Origin: Alteromonadaceae bacterium 2753L.S.0a.02
Lineage (GTDB): Bacteria > Pseudomonadota > Gammaproteobacteria > Pseudomonadales > Cellvibrionaceae
Length of the DNA: 64,000 nt
Reading direction: 5' to 3'
NCBI GenBank assembly: GCA_007827375.1
Contig: VISH01000001.1
Span: forward strand, 930,001-994,000
Positions 25,231 through 33,328 of the stretch are shown in pieces. Under the pieces are notes generated by a model, which was not told where the DNA came from, made no database searches, and saw nothing but the letters and a program-made list of their open reading frames with translations. A program made the position numbers and the translations under genes. Every line of letters begins with the position of its first letter. Within the stretch, counting starts at the first letter, position 1.

Positions 25231-27225
25231 ATGCTAATAAAAACTTTCACATCTTACGTGGCACGCACTAAGAATCTTTTTTTTACCCTCGCAGCAGCAG
25301 CTATTGTCAGCATACCGGCAATGGCACATGAACCCAATGCCGTATCCTGGAAACCACTTGTTGCAGAAACTGTAGGTACCTACAAACCTGGAGTTAACGC
25401 ATCGGGTGACCACCTTCTGCAAGTGGAACTTTTTCCCAATCATCCCGAGGAGCACGAACCGTTGCTGGTGGTATTCCCCGGTTGCGGCGAAGATGCGCCC
25501 GTTGTAGATCGCCCGCTGCGCAATCTCGACGAAATCCTTAAAGACCCTAAAGCCAAACCACTGTATTTGGAAAATGAAAATACCGAGCCACGCTGGCGGG
25601 TATGCCCCAGCGAAGAGTACGTATTACTGGAAAAGCACGCCGAATTGAAACTCGCCGTGGATTTTATTCGCGAAGAAAATGAAGGTATGGCTGTACAGTT
25701 ACTGGGCAAGGTATTCGAAGTACCGTACGCACTGTTAAAAGAAACCCGAGACCCAAAAGAACTGGCCGCCCTTTTACAGCAAGAGCAGCACGCGGCAGAT
25801 TTGCTTATTGAACATTATTATCGGCTCAACACCCGCCAACAGCTTTGGCGATTGGGCGAATGGGAGGAAATATTCGGCAGCGCCAGCAAAGGCCCTAAAG
25901 TAACCAGCGATTACGCCAAAGTTATCGACCAACTACCGGTGCATCTCAGTGCTTTTACCACACCGCGCCAACTGCCCGGCGATATCAAAGAACTACCCGA
26001 TTTCGGCCTGGTTTTGGAAGAGGTTTACATGGCTGGCAGCGGTCTTGGAAAAGATGGCGAACCGCGTGAAATTAAAAGTGTGTTGGAAACTAACAGCGAT
26101 GCCGCTACTGCGGTGATGTTGAAGTCGAGCGGATTAAATACCTCACCCATGAATTATTCGGGGCAAACGTTTACGCTTACCGGAAAATTTTCAACCCGCT
26201 GGAGTTCTGACCACGCCCTGCATCCCGGTTTTGGATTTTGGGTGGAAGCCTGGACCAACGAAACCGGTAGCTGGAAAAAACTCGCCGCCGATTGGGTACA
26301 GTGGAATGGCACCTGGAGCTTAACAGTACCCTCCAGCAAGAACTATCAGGGCAGCCACCTACGCGTTTTGTATCGCTCCTACAACGCTTATTACCGACCA
26401 CAAAACCAGAATGGTGACAGCTATTCCTGGCGTGACCCAGACCGCTACAACATTGCTACAAACTACGATTCCGGACATCGCTATGCCGATACCGACGGCG
26501 GTGATTACAACGGCGTAGGCGAACTGGTTGATGCCGCTATGGTGATGTGGTCGCGACTCTACTGGAGCGCCAGCATCAATCCGGTTCGCAGCAGCCCTAT
26601 CGAGTTTAACTTCCCCAATACCTGGTACGACTGCGGCGATGGCAGTGGCGTGCCCTGGAGCTGCGCCAACTTTGCCGGTGACCGTATCTGGCTCACTGCG
26701 GCTCACGGCACCCAGGCAAGCGTGGTATCGCACGAAATGGCACACGCGCTGCACAGTAAATTCTGGAACGGCAAGATGGCGGCGAACACCGGCGGCAGCC
26801 ACTCATTTAGCGGGTGTTACCCAAGTCGCCTCGGTATGACCCTCACCGAAGGTTTTGCCAACTTTATTGCCGGCTGGGTGGGTTACCCGGCACGTAACAC
26901 CGCACCCGGCGGATTTAACGCGGGTCGCTGGGCATTATCATTCGACCCCGAACAAAGCACAGGGTCGCCCAATTGCAGCAATGGCTGGGAAAACGAAGTG
27001 TGGGTGGCGCGCACCTTCTGGGATTTACACGATACCCGCGCGGATGGCGACGACATTTTATGGTTCAACCACATGGGAGGTGTGATTAACTTATTTCTCG
27101 GAAATGGCGTTGCCAGTGATGGTGATGCGCGCGATATGCGCGACTACGAAAACATTTACCGCAATGCGGCGTCTTCAGGTCATGAAGGGTTTGTTAGCGA
27201 TATTTTCAATCAAAACCGAATGTAA
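25231..27225 (+). CDS. Secreted HEXXH zinc-metalloprotease-like protein
   Basis: 664 aa with a Sec signal (cleavage after ...SIPAMA). The N-terminal 280 residues are unrecognised and contain VVFPGCGEDAPVVDRPLRNL; the middle, Trp/Tyr-rich part (about 305-400) looks like a beta-sandwich. A zincin motif HEMAHALHSKFWNG lies at residues 501-514, with SRLGMTLTEGFANFIAGW about 30 residues later, a position where a third ligand would fall. The region has even Cys residues consistent with disulphides outside the cell. The exact peptidase family is not assigned. Confidence 0.75.
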   Translation: MLIKTFTSYVARTKNLFFTLAAAAIVSIPAMAHEPNAVSWKPLVAETVGTYKPGVNASGDHLLQVELFPNHPEEHEPLLVVFPGCGEDAPVVDRPLRNLDEILKDPKAKPLYLENENTEPRWRVCPSEEYVLLEKHAELKLAVDFIREENEGMAVQLLGKVFEVPYALLKETRDPKELAALLQQEQHAADLLIEHYYRLNTRQQLWRLGEWEEIFGSASKGPKVTSDYAKVIDQLPVHLSAFTTPRQLPGDIKELPDFGLVLEEVYMAGSGLGKDGEPREIKSVLETNSDAATAVMLKSSGLNTSPMNYSGQTFTLTGKFSTRWSSDHALHPGFGFWVEAWTNETGSWKKLAADWVQWNGTWSLTVPSSKNYQGSHLRVLYRSYNAYYRPQNQNGDSYSWRDPDRYNIATNYDSGHRYADTDGGDYNGVGELVDAAMVMWSRLYWSASINPVRSSPIEFNFPNTWYDCGDGSGVPWSCANFAGDRIWLTAAHGTQASVVSHEMAHALHSKFWNGKMAANTGGSHSFSGCYPSRLGMTLTEGFANFIAGWVGYPARNTAPGGFNAGRWALSFDPEQSTGSPNCSNGWENEVWVARTFWDLHDTRADGDDILWFNHMGGVINLFLGNGVASDGDARDMRDYENIYRNAASSGHEGFVSDIFNQNRM

Positions 27226-27245
27226 ATCGGCTCTACCGCAGTACT

Positions 27246-27273
27246 AAAGCGAGCCCCTGTGGCTCGCTTTTTG
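27246..27273. terminator. Bidirectional rho-independent terminator
   Basis: AAAGCGAGCC-CCTGT-GGCTCGCTTT, a 10-bp perfect stem followed by T-rich sequence on the plus strand. It ends the metalloprotease transcript and lies at the 3' end of the convergent lipoprotein gene. Confidence 0.85.
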
Positions 27274-27717
27274 TTATCGGGTTTCCCCGGCAGCTTCAGT
27301 TACCATAGCTTTCGCCGTCTCCAGCGCCTCAAATGCCGTACTGCGATTGGCAAATTCAAAAATTTTCGCGATCGGGCAATCCCCAACCGAACTCGAACCT
27401 CCCCCGCACACCTCATTGTGGGGACCATCGAAAACCGCAAGGCTGGCCGTATCCAGGTTGTGGCAGCGCATTACCGTAGTTGCAATGAAATAACCACCGC
27501 GGGCATTAATGGTTAACACCTTATCTTTGTAGCCAAAACTCTTGATATCCGACTTGAGCACGCAAGCTCGGCCATTCTGTCCCGTTTGTTCTCCTAGGGC
27601 ATCCGTTAGAGTTGGCAAACCACTGGTGTCTGAAGTAGTTGCACAGGCGGTGAGCAATACGCTGCTCACCATAAGCGCAGACCACAGAGGTTTACGCCAG
27701 GTAAAATTTAACGCCAT
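27274..27717 (-). CDS. Hypothetical lipoprotein with Cys-rich C-terminal half
   Basis: 147 aa. The lipobox is SSVLLTAC; the mature part contains KDKVLTINARGGYFIATTV, then RCHNLDT, GPHNEVCGGG and GDCPIAKIFEF, four Cys in a pattern consistent with disulphides. Similar small periplasmic lipoproteins (DUF6491-like) occur in gammaproteobacteria, but I cannot confirm the family. Convergent with the metalloprotease; 14 bp downstream of the DUF3014 gene, so probably its operon partner. Confidence 0.7.
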   Translation of the reverse strand: MALNFTWRKPLWSALMVSSVLLTACATTSDTSGLPTLTDALGEQTGQNGRACVLKSDIKSFGYKDKVLTINARGGYFIATTVMRCHNLDTASLAVFDGPHNEVCGGGSSSVGDCPIAKIFEFANRSTAFEALETAKAMVTEAAGETR

Positions 27718-27731
27718 TGTCTTTCTCCGTT

Positions 27732-28628
27732 CTAAGACTCTGAGACAGTCGCCTGAGCCAGCGCAGCGCGCAAACTTTGCAGCTCTTCGTGCAACACGCG
27801 ACGATTCTGCTTGCCCATACGCAACATCAACTTTTGCGTGGCGGGCAAGGCCTGATATTCCGGTTTTAAGAATTGGTAGTGTACGCTGGTGCGAATCAAC
27901 AAAGGTTCATCAGCGGGCCGCGGTGCTGCAAGAAAGCTGTCGAGCGCCTGTAAAACAACCGTGTGAAATTCCTCCGGTCCCTCGCCCAATTCACCATAAG
28001 CCTGCTGTAACAGCGGGTAGTAAAGTTGATATAAATCGACAACTACATCGCGATCCAAGCCGCGTAACAAATTGATAAAAAGTGCATAGCGCTCGCTGTT
28101 TTTTGAATTGAGACGATACACCGCAGTTTCGGTTTTTTCGCCTTTTTTCTTGGGGTTTTCAATGGTCGCAGTAGCACCAGTGGCAGAAGCCGTGAACACC
28201 GATTCCGGCCCCTGAACGGGCCGGTATTGCTGCACCACATTGCCTTTGCTCAGGTTGTAAACGGCCCGCACGGTTTTTCGCACTACCTCCTCCGGCGTGA
28301 GGTAGGCAAGCATATCCGCCAAACCACGTTCATTGAGCTTATCGCGCAGAGGTGCATCGCTGCTATCGAGATCGGGTAAGGGCTCCGGCGTGGCTTGGGG
28401 TTGTGGTGTTGGCGTGGCTGAGGGTAACGGCGTAGGCCTTGCTGGCACAGGCGTGGGCGCTGGGGTGGCCACCGGGATTTCGTCGATATCGGGCGATGGG
28501 CGTTCGTGCCAAAAGAAAAAGTAGCCCAAGCCGATCGCCGCCAGAATCACAAACACCACAAAGGGCAATACCGGTGAAACGCGTGATGGATCTTCCTCGT
28601 TAGTGTAACGGTCTTCTGGGTTTGGCAC
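27732..28628 (-). CDS. DUF3014 single-pass membrane protein
   Basis: 298 aa. A short cytoplasmic segment, one TM helix (PVLPFVVFVILAAIGLGYFF), a Pro/Thr-rich linker with TPAPTPVPARPTPLPSATPT repeats, then a globular domain with LAYLTPEEVVRKTVRAVYNL and RYALFINLLRGLDRDVVVDL typical of DUF3014. Function unknown; it should face the periplasm. GTG start preceded by AGGAGG. Divergent from the rhomboid gene. Confidence 0.85.
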   Translation of the reverse strand: MPNPEDRYTNEEDPSRVSPVLPFVVFVILAAIGLGYFFFWHERPSPDIDEIPVATPAPTPVPARPTPLPSATPTPQPQATPEPLPDLDSSDAPLRDKLNERGLADMLAYLTPEEVVRKTVRAVYNLSKGNVVQQYRPVQGPESVFTASATGATATIENPKKKGEKTETAVYRLNSKNSERYALFINLLRGLDRDVVVDLYQLYYPLLQQAYGELGEGPEEFHTVVLQALDSFLAAPRPADEPLLIRTSVHYQFLKPEYQALPATQKLMLRMGKQNRRVLHEELQSLRAALAQATVSES

Positions 28629-28748
28629 GGTGGCACCTCCTTTTAGCGATTCCCATGCAATGAGATTTGCGCCAACTACGATAGTTCCTTTGGGGCGCTC
28701 TTGCCAGTATAGAGTCGCTTTTGTATCGTGGCGATAGAGGCCGCAAAC

Positions 28749-29639
28749 ATGCTGTTGTTTCCCACCAAGTTGGATGCCGATCTCACCGGTGTGCCCCTGG
28801 TGACCACACTGGTTGGCTTGGCTTGTGTCTTAATTTTTCTGGTCCAGGCCCTCTCCTGGGAAGAATACGAAAGCGCTCTCGACAACTTCTGCCAGAACGA
28901 GTTACGCGGCCACCTGAAACTCGAATTGCCCCGCAATGATTGTATCGACCTGATGGCCCAATTGGACTTCGCCAGTGACGCCGAAAGCCAGCTGAACAAA
29001 CTGCAACAACACGCTCCTTTCAAGCGTTACCAACGTCAGGACATACTCGATACTTTCGAACGCTTACAGCAAATTGTGCCCGACCCCGCCACCAAACAAT
29101 GGTGGCTCTCCCCCACAGAAACCGGCCCCTGGCAGATCATGGTTGCGAGCTTAACCCATGCCACCATAGGGCAACTTGCGCTCAATTTGGGGTTTTTCTT
29201 TGCCTTTGCGATTTCCGCTGAATTAATACTGGGGCACTTTGGCTTTATGATTTTTTTTGTTGCCGGTGCCTTGTTTTCGGGATGGGTTAACTACTGGTTC
29301 GTAAACACCATATCAAGCTCACAACCGTACCTCGGTCTCACCGGCGTTGTGACGGCAACAATGGTGTTTATCACGCTGGTTTATCCCCACAAGTTTTTGC
29401 GATTTTTTTTCTGGGTGATTTTCATCTCAGGGACGTTTCGCTTGCCGCTGCTGTTAGTCTCTGTGGGGTATCTCAGCAATGAGTTATACACTGTCGCGAT
29501 TAATAATGGTGCAGAAGCCAATGGTCTTGCCCGGGTCAACGTCGGGGCGCATCTTGGCGGCGCTATCATTGGTACTCTCACCGCTTTGGGGGTACATTGC
29601 TGGCAAATCCTTAAAAAACGCAAGACACAACGGGAGTAA
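28749..29639 (+). CDS. Rhomboid-family membrane protein with Thr at the nucleophile position
   Basis: 296 aa when started at ATG 28749 (AGAGG at 28736-28740, 8-nt spacing); the frame also opens at GTG 28728. One N-terminal TM, a soluble insert (about 40-125), then a rhomboid core. ASLTHATIGQLALNLGFF corresponds to the TM2 His/Asn element, YLGLTGVVTATMVF to the Gly-x-Ser-Gly motif and VGAHLGGAIIG to the catalytic His (His268). Thr198 replaces the nucleophile Ser. It could be an inactive pseudoprotease, or use Thr; not a sequencing artefact that breaks the frame. Confidence 0.85.
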   Translation: MLLFPTKLDADLTGVPLVTTLVGLACVLIFLVQALSWEEYESALDNFCQNELRGHLKLELPRNDCIDLMAQLDFASDAESQLNKLQQHAPFKRYQRQDILDTFERLQQIVPDPATKQWWLSPTETGPWQIMVASLTHATIGQLALNLGFFFAFAISAELILGHFGFMIFFVAGALFSGWVNYWFVNTISSSQPYLGLTGVVTATMVFITLVYPHKFLRFFFWVIFISGTFRLPLLLVSVGYLSNELYTVAINNGAEANGLARVNVGAHLGGAIIGTLTALGVHCWQILKKRKTQRE

Positions 29640-29702
29640 ATCTAAACGATTTGCGTTATGTCGTGTTGCAGGCGTTTTTTTAGACGACATCCCACATTCA
29701 AA

Positions 29703-29731
29703 TTCGCATTTATAAATAAGATTACTATAAT
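29703..29731 (+). promoter_or_regulatory. Sigma-70 type promoter of the bacterioferritin gene
   Basis: TTCGCA (29703-29708) and TATAAT (29726-29731) are separated by 17 bp; the -10 is perfect. Predicted start near 29738, giving a leader of about 48 nt. I saw no clear Fur box in the overlap. Confidence 0.55.
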
Positions 29732-29785
29732 CATCGCCATTCATAAATTTTATCCCTATTTTCCCGTTAACCTCAGGTGTTCTTT

Positions 29786-30253
29786 ATGCAAGGAAAACAA
29801 AACGTCATCGACGCACTTAACGGTCTCCTGGCTTTCGAATTAGCCGCTATGGATCAATACTTCATCCACTCAGAAATGTATGCCGACTGGGGACTCAGTA
29901 AACTCCACGAACGCATTGCACACGAATTTGAAGATGAAAAAGGTCATGCGAAAAAGTTGATTGAACGCATGCTATTGCTCGAAGGAACCCCAGACATGGT
30001 AAGCCGCGCCGCGATTAATATTGGCCAGGATGTACCAGCCATGCTGCACAGCGATTTACAAGTGGAAATGGACGTGGGAGCAGCGCTGAAAGATGCCATC
30101 GCCCTCTGCGAGCAGGAACAGGATTATGTAACCCGTGAAATGCTGGAACAATTGCTGGAAGATACTGAAAGCGATCACGCCTACTGGCTCGAACAACAGC
30201 TGGGTTTAATTAAGAAAGTTGGTTTGCAAAATTATTTGCAGTCACAAATGTAG
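29786..30253 (+). CDS. Bacterioferritin of the FtnA/BfrA type lacking the haem-ligand Met
   Basis: 155 aa. It matches Pseudomonas aeruginosa FtnA (formerly BfrA), e.g. ELAAMDQYFIHSEMYADWG and TESDHAYWLEQQLGLIKKVG. Ferroxidase ligands Glu18, Glu51 and His54 are present. Residue 52, the haem-b Met in classical bacterioferritins, is Lys, so haem binding at the dimer interface is unlikely. Stores iron as a 24-mer. Start chosen at ATG 29786 (AGGTG upstream), not the GTG at 29777. Confidence 0.92.
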   Translation: MQGKQNVIDALNGLLAFELAAMDQYFIHSEMYADWGLSKLHERIAHEFEDEKGHAKKLIERMLLLEGTPDMVSRAAINIGQDVPAMLHSDLQVEMDVGAALKDAIALCEQEQDYVTREMLEQLLEDTESDHAYWLEQQLGLIKKVGLQNYLQSQM

Positions 30254-30260
30254 ATGGCAT

Positions 30261-30296
30261 AAAAAAACCGCAAATTACCCGAAGGTAACTTGCGGT
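30261..30296 (-). terminator. Rho-independent terminator of the porin gene
   Basis: ACCGCAA-A-TTACC-CGAA-GGTAA-C-TTGCGGT; on the minus strand the stem is followed by seven T, so it terminates the porin transcript. The plus strand lacks a T-run but can fold equally, at the end of the bacterioferritin gene. Confidence 0.8.
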
Positions 30297-30352
30297 AACA
30301 CACCAGTATTGGAAGAAAACTAAAAACGAGCCTCCCAGGCCCTGAGAGTGTC

Positions 30353-31525
30353 CTAGAACGCCATTTTTGCGGTGAATTGCAAGCGAGTCATAGTGCCGCT
30401 CAGGTCGTTTTCCAACTCGCGATTGGCCACGGCAACTTCAGCACCAACGGTGTACGCAGGTACTGGGCTGTAAAACAGGTTAAGTCGCGCGCTGTCTGTC
30501 ATTTTGGTGGCAGCGTCACCGACCAGCTCTACGTCGTTGTCGATCGCAATTGTTGAATAGGTAATATTGGAACGCCACTGTGCGTTCCACAGATGCCGGT
30601 ATGCCAGGTAGTAGGCCGTTGAGTCAATGGCCTGGAGATCCCCTTCAGAATCCAGCACAGCGCCGTTGGCAACGTTTAAGCCGATGTAACGACCCATACC
30701 ACTACCTGCGTTCACACCGAAGCGAATGTCGTCTTTGTTTCCGAAAGTCCACTTACCACTCACACTCACACCTACCGACGTGGTTGTGCTGTCGATTGTG
30801 CCGCCCGAACCGGTATTGTTATACGCGAGTTCACGCGCTAAACCCGCGAAGGCGATGTCAAAACCGCCGGCTTTGAGGTTATAGCGCAACACAAAATCAG
30901 GAAGCTGATTATCGTCGGCCACAATTCGGTCGCCGCCGCTAAAAGGTGTAATAGTGGTTTCCGGGTTTTCGATGGATACCTGGAAGCCGCCCGCGGTGTA
31001 ACGCACTTGCGCTTGCCGCACGAAGATGCCGAAATCGGTATTGCCGATAAAGTCCGCGGTTTCAGGAAGTGCGCCAGTGTTTTGAAAGGTCGACCAGGTT
31101 TGCCCCAATAGCCATCCGTTATATTGCATGAAGGCGTGTCGCAAACGTGGTGAATAGGAGTTACTGATTCGTTCGTCGCCATTCGGTGTCGCCATAAAAT
31201 CCATTTCAACAAATGTTTTTAACGACGAATCACCCAAATCGGTAACTGTGGTGAGATTGAAACGCGTTTGACGTGCATGCATATCAAACTGACGATTTTC
31301 AGATTCACCCCCAACCGGGGTTAATGCGGGAATATAAAAATCACGAGCAATATTTCCAGATGCAAGGGTGCCATCGCTGTAATCCGTGGACATCGCATCA
31401 AGTTTTATATAACCGCCCAGACTTACTGTGGTGTTGTCGATTTTACCAAGGGTTACCGCTTGGGTTGATCCCGTGAATACTGCAGCAGTTGCCACAACCC
31501 CCCACATAGACTTTTGAAACTTCAT
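30353..31525 (-). CDS. DcaP-like trimeric outer-membrane porin
   Basis: 390 aa with a Sec signal (cleavage after GSTQA) and a beta-barrel pattern ending ...RLQFTAKMAF with terminal Phe. VSLGGYIKLDAMSTDYSDG, ARQTRFNLTT and YNGWLLGQTWSTFQN are typical of the DcaP/dicarboxylate-type porin family. Probably takes up small acidic or sugar molecules. Followed by a strong terminator. The long 5' region (31.5-32.0 kb) has no other leftward gene. Confidence 0.82.
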   Translation of the reverse strand: MKFQKSMWGVVATAAVFTGSTQAVTLGKIDNTTVSLGGYIKLDAMSTDYSDGTLASGNIARDFYIPALTPVGGESENRQFDMHARQTRFNLTTVTDLGDSSLKTFVEMDFMATPNGDERISNSYSPRLRHAFMQYNGWLLGQTWSTFQNTGALPETADFIGNTDFGIFVRQAQVRYTAGGFQVSIENPETTITPFSGGDRIVADDNQLPDFVLRYNLKAGGFDIAFAGLARELAYNNTGSGGTIDSTTTSVGVSVSGKWTFGNKDDIRFGVNAGSGMGRYIGLNVANGAVLDSEGDLQAIDSTAYYLAYRHLWNAQWRSNITYSTIAIDNDVELVGDAATKMTDSARLNLFYSPVPAYTVGAEVAVANRELENDLSGTMTRLQFTAKMAF

Positions 31526-31698
31526 CAGCAGACTCCTGTTTTTATTGTTCGTCCGGCTGTACTGCTACCGGTGAAATAGCTCTAACAGAGTCGCGTTAGC
31601 GGCATAGATCAACAATTAGCTATTAGTCTATGTTCTACTAAAGTCGTACAAAAGTGGCATAATTTAGATAGGCAAAAAGAAGCAAGCAGCGGTGAATG

Positions 31699-31801
31699 GC
31701 CAGCCCGGAAGCAACGGCATTTTGTTGTTGTGTAAACCCGGTGTGAGGAAGGTTTTACACAGTGGTTGCCTTGTGCTGCATTGGGTGGACTCCGGGCTGG
31801 C
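31699..31801. other. Large palindromic element, possible structured RNA
   Basis: Perfect 11-bp arms GCCAGCCCGGA (31699-31709) and TCCGGGCTGGC (31791-31801) close a ~100-nt element. Inside, TGTGTAAA (31729-31736) pairs with TTTACACA (31754-31761), and GCAAC (31711-31715) can pair with GTTGC (31765-31769). It lies in the ~490-bp gap between the divergent porin and response-regulator genes, 220 bp before the latter. No ORF explains it. It could be a small RNA, a leader or a palindromic mobile remnant. Confidence 0.45.
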
Positions 31802-32019
31802 GCCGCCTGACCTGGTCGTGTCAAACAACGTGAAACTAAAACCCCCAAGATTAGGTCACGCATTTTCTCGTCCAGGCAGCTGCTACACTAACCTCACTAG
31901 ACGTTTGTCTAATTGTTGTAGGTCAAAGAAGACGTCAGTATCCCGTGTTGAGCTACGTTTTCCCCAGGACGAGCGGGCGACGAGACAGTAACGCCAAGGA
32001 AACGTGTACTACCACCACT

Positions 32020-32646
32020 ATGTATAATTTTCATATCGCTGACGATCACCCCTTATTCCGAAATGCAATTCTTGGCGTAATTAAAAGTAATTACCCGGAA
32101 TCTTCGGTAACGCAGTCAGTCAACCTTGAAAGCACCATCCACGAACTTGAAAAAAACGACGAAACTGATCTGTTGTTGTTGGATTTGCATATGCCAGGTT
32201 GCACCGACTTATTCGGTTTAATTATGGTTCGTGAAAAATTCCCCAGCATACCTGTGGCGATAATTTCTGCCGTGGAAGAAGCCGACACTATCAGCCGAGC
32301 CATGGGGCACGGGGCCTGCGGCTATATTCCCAAGTCGTGTTCACCCACCAAAATTCAAAACGCCATTCAGAGCATGCTCGATGGCAACCATTGGGTACCG
32401 GAGGAATTTAGCGATAGCATCATGCCCGTTGCCAGCGAGGAAAAAGATCTTGCCGCGAAAATTGCGACGCTCACACCGCAACAATATCGCGTGTTGTGTT
32501 TTTTGCGGGAGGGCTGGCTGAATAAACAAATTGGCTATGAAATGGGCGTAACTGAAGCAACCGTAAAAGCGCATATCACCGCGATATTTCGCAAGCTTGG
32601 TATTAGCAACCGCACCCAAGCCGTTATTATGATGAAGGATTTTTAA
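32020..32646 (+). CDS. LuxR-type response regulator, CrbR/ErdR/AgmR family
   Basis: 208 aa from ATG 32020. Receiver with IADDHPLFRNAILGVI, phospho-acceptor Asp55 in LLLLDLHMPGC and Lys in GYIPKSCSPTKI, then an HTH with LTPQQYRVLCFLREGWLNKQ and VTEATVKAHITAIFRKLGI. Close to Pseudomonas ErbR/ErdR and Vibrio CrbR, which act with a symporter-type kinase to control acetate use. The likely partner kinase is at 56.3-59.8 kb. The frame extends upstream to a GTG at 31945, but the receiver fold starts at MYNFHIADD. Shine-Dalgarno for ATG is weak. Confidence 0.82.
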   Translation: MYNFHIADDHPLFRNAILGVIKSNYPESSVTQSVNLESTIHELEKNDETDLLLLDLHMPGCTDLFGLIMVREKFPSIPVAIISAVEEADTISRAMGHGACGYIPKSCSPTKIQNAIQSMLDGNHWVPEEFSDSIMPVASEEKDLAAKIATLTPQQYRVLCFLREGWLNKQIGYEMGVTEATVKAHITAIFRKLGISNRTQAVIMMKDF

Positions 32647-33328
32647 ACGCATTTCGCGCTAACTTTCAACATAATGTATACAAGGATACAAATATACCGG
32701 CCGTCTTTTCGCCCCGCCATTACAAACCCCTCACGCCCAGTGCAGCAATATTTTTAAAATTACGACTATTAAATCGTTATTTAAAAATTTGATTAGTCTC
32801 AAAAAAGCGCACGCCCAACAAATTTAAATGATCAAAAATTATCATTGCGATAAATATTTTTCGAGCAAATTGTGTTTTAAAAAAATACTGCACTACTAAC
32901 TTGCCGTTCTTACTTCGCATGCCGTTGGGACGTTCTTGGGGTGGAGAGTTAAATGGAGAATTGGTTGGCTTGTGTATTTTTAGCCCGAGCACAATTTCTA
33001 ATGCTGCCGAGCTCCCCAAAAGGGGCTTACGCAATTAAAACTAACGCTTGAGTGAAAACAAACCCTGGAAAATCTAAAATCGGATTCTCAACGCAAACAA
33101 TTCTCGCAGAAGGCGGCGCTTAAAAATTGCCAACTACTTCATAAAAAGCAAAGTCACAAGAAGCGCGTAAACCTATCGCAATTACCTACAATACGTAAAA
33201 AACTCAAAAACAGATCAATAAATTAAATCTGTACTATCAAGCTTCTTAAAATCGGCTTAAACACCAAATCCCTTTGAATTAAAGTGCCGTAAACCGCCCC
33301 ACGAATCCTACAAAGAGGAAGTGAGGCC
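32647..33328. other. AT-rich intergenic region, no supported gene
   Basis: About 680 bp, AT-rich, between the response regulator and the FAS1 lipoprotein. It holds an imperfect palindrome TGTATAC-AA-GGATACA near 32674 and a short inverted repeat CCCC-AAAA-GGGG near 33014. An 85-codon minus-strand ORF (32777-33034) lacks a Shine-Dalgarno or recognisable domain. The end carries the FAS1 gene's own promoter region, not resolved. Confidence 0.6.

Noticed and set aside
31699..31801. Integron attC-like site
   Set aside because: Lacks the GTTRRRY/RYYYAAC core ends and any cassette or integrase nearby.
32777..33034. 85-codon minus-strand ORF in the AT-rich gap before the FAS1 gene
   Set aside because: No Shine-Dalgarno, no recognised domain, low-complexity composition; treated as non-coding.
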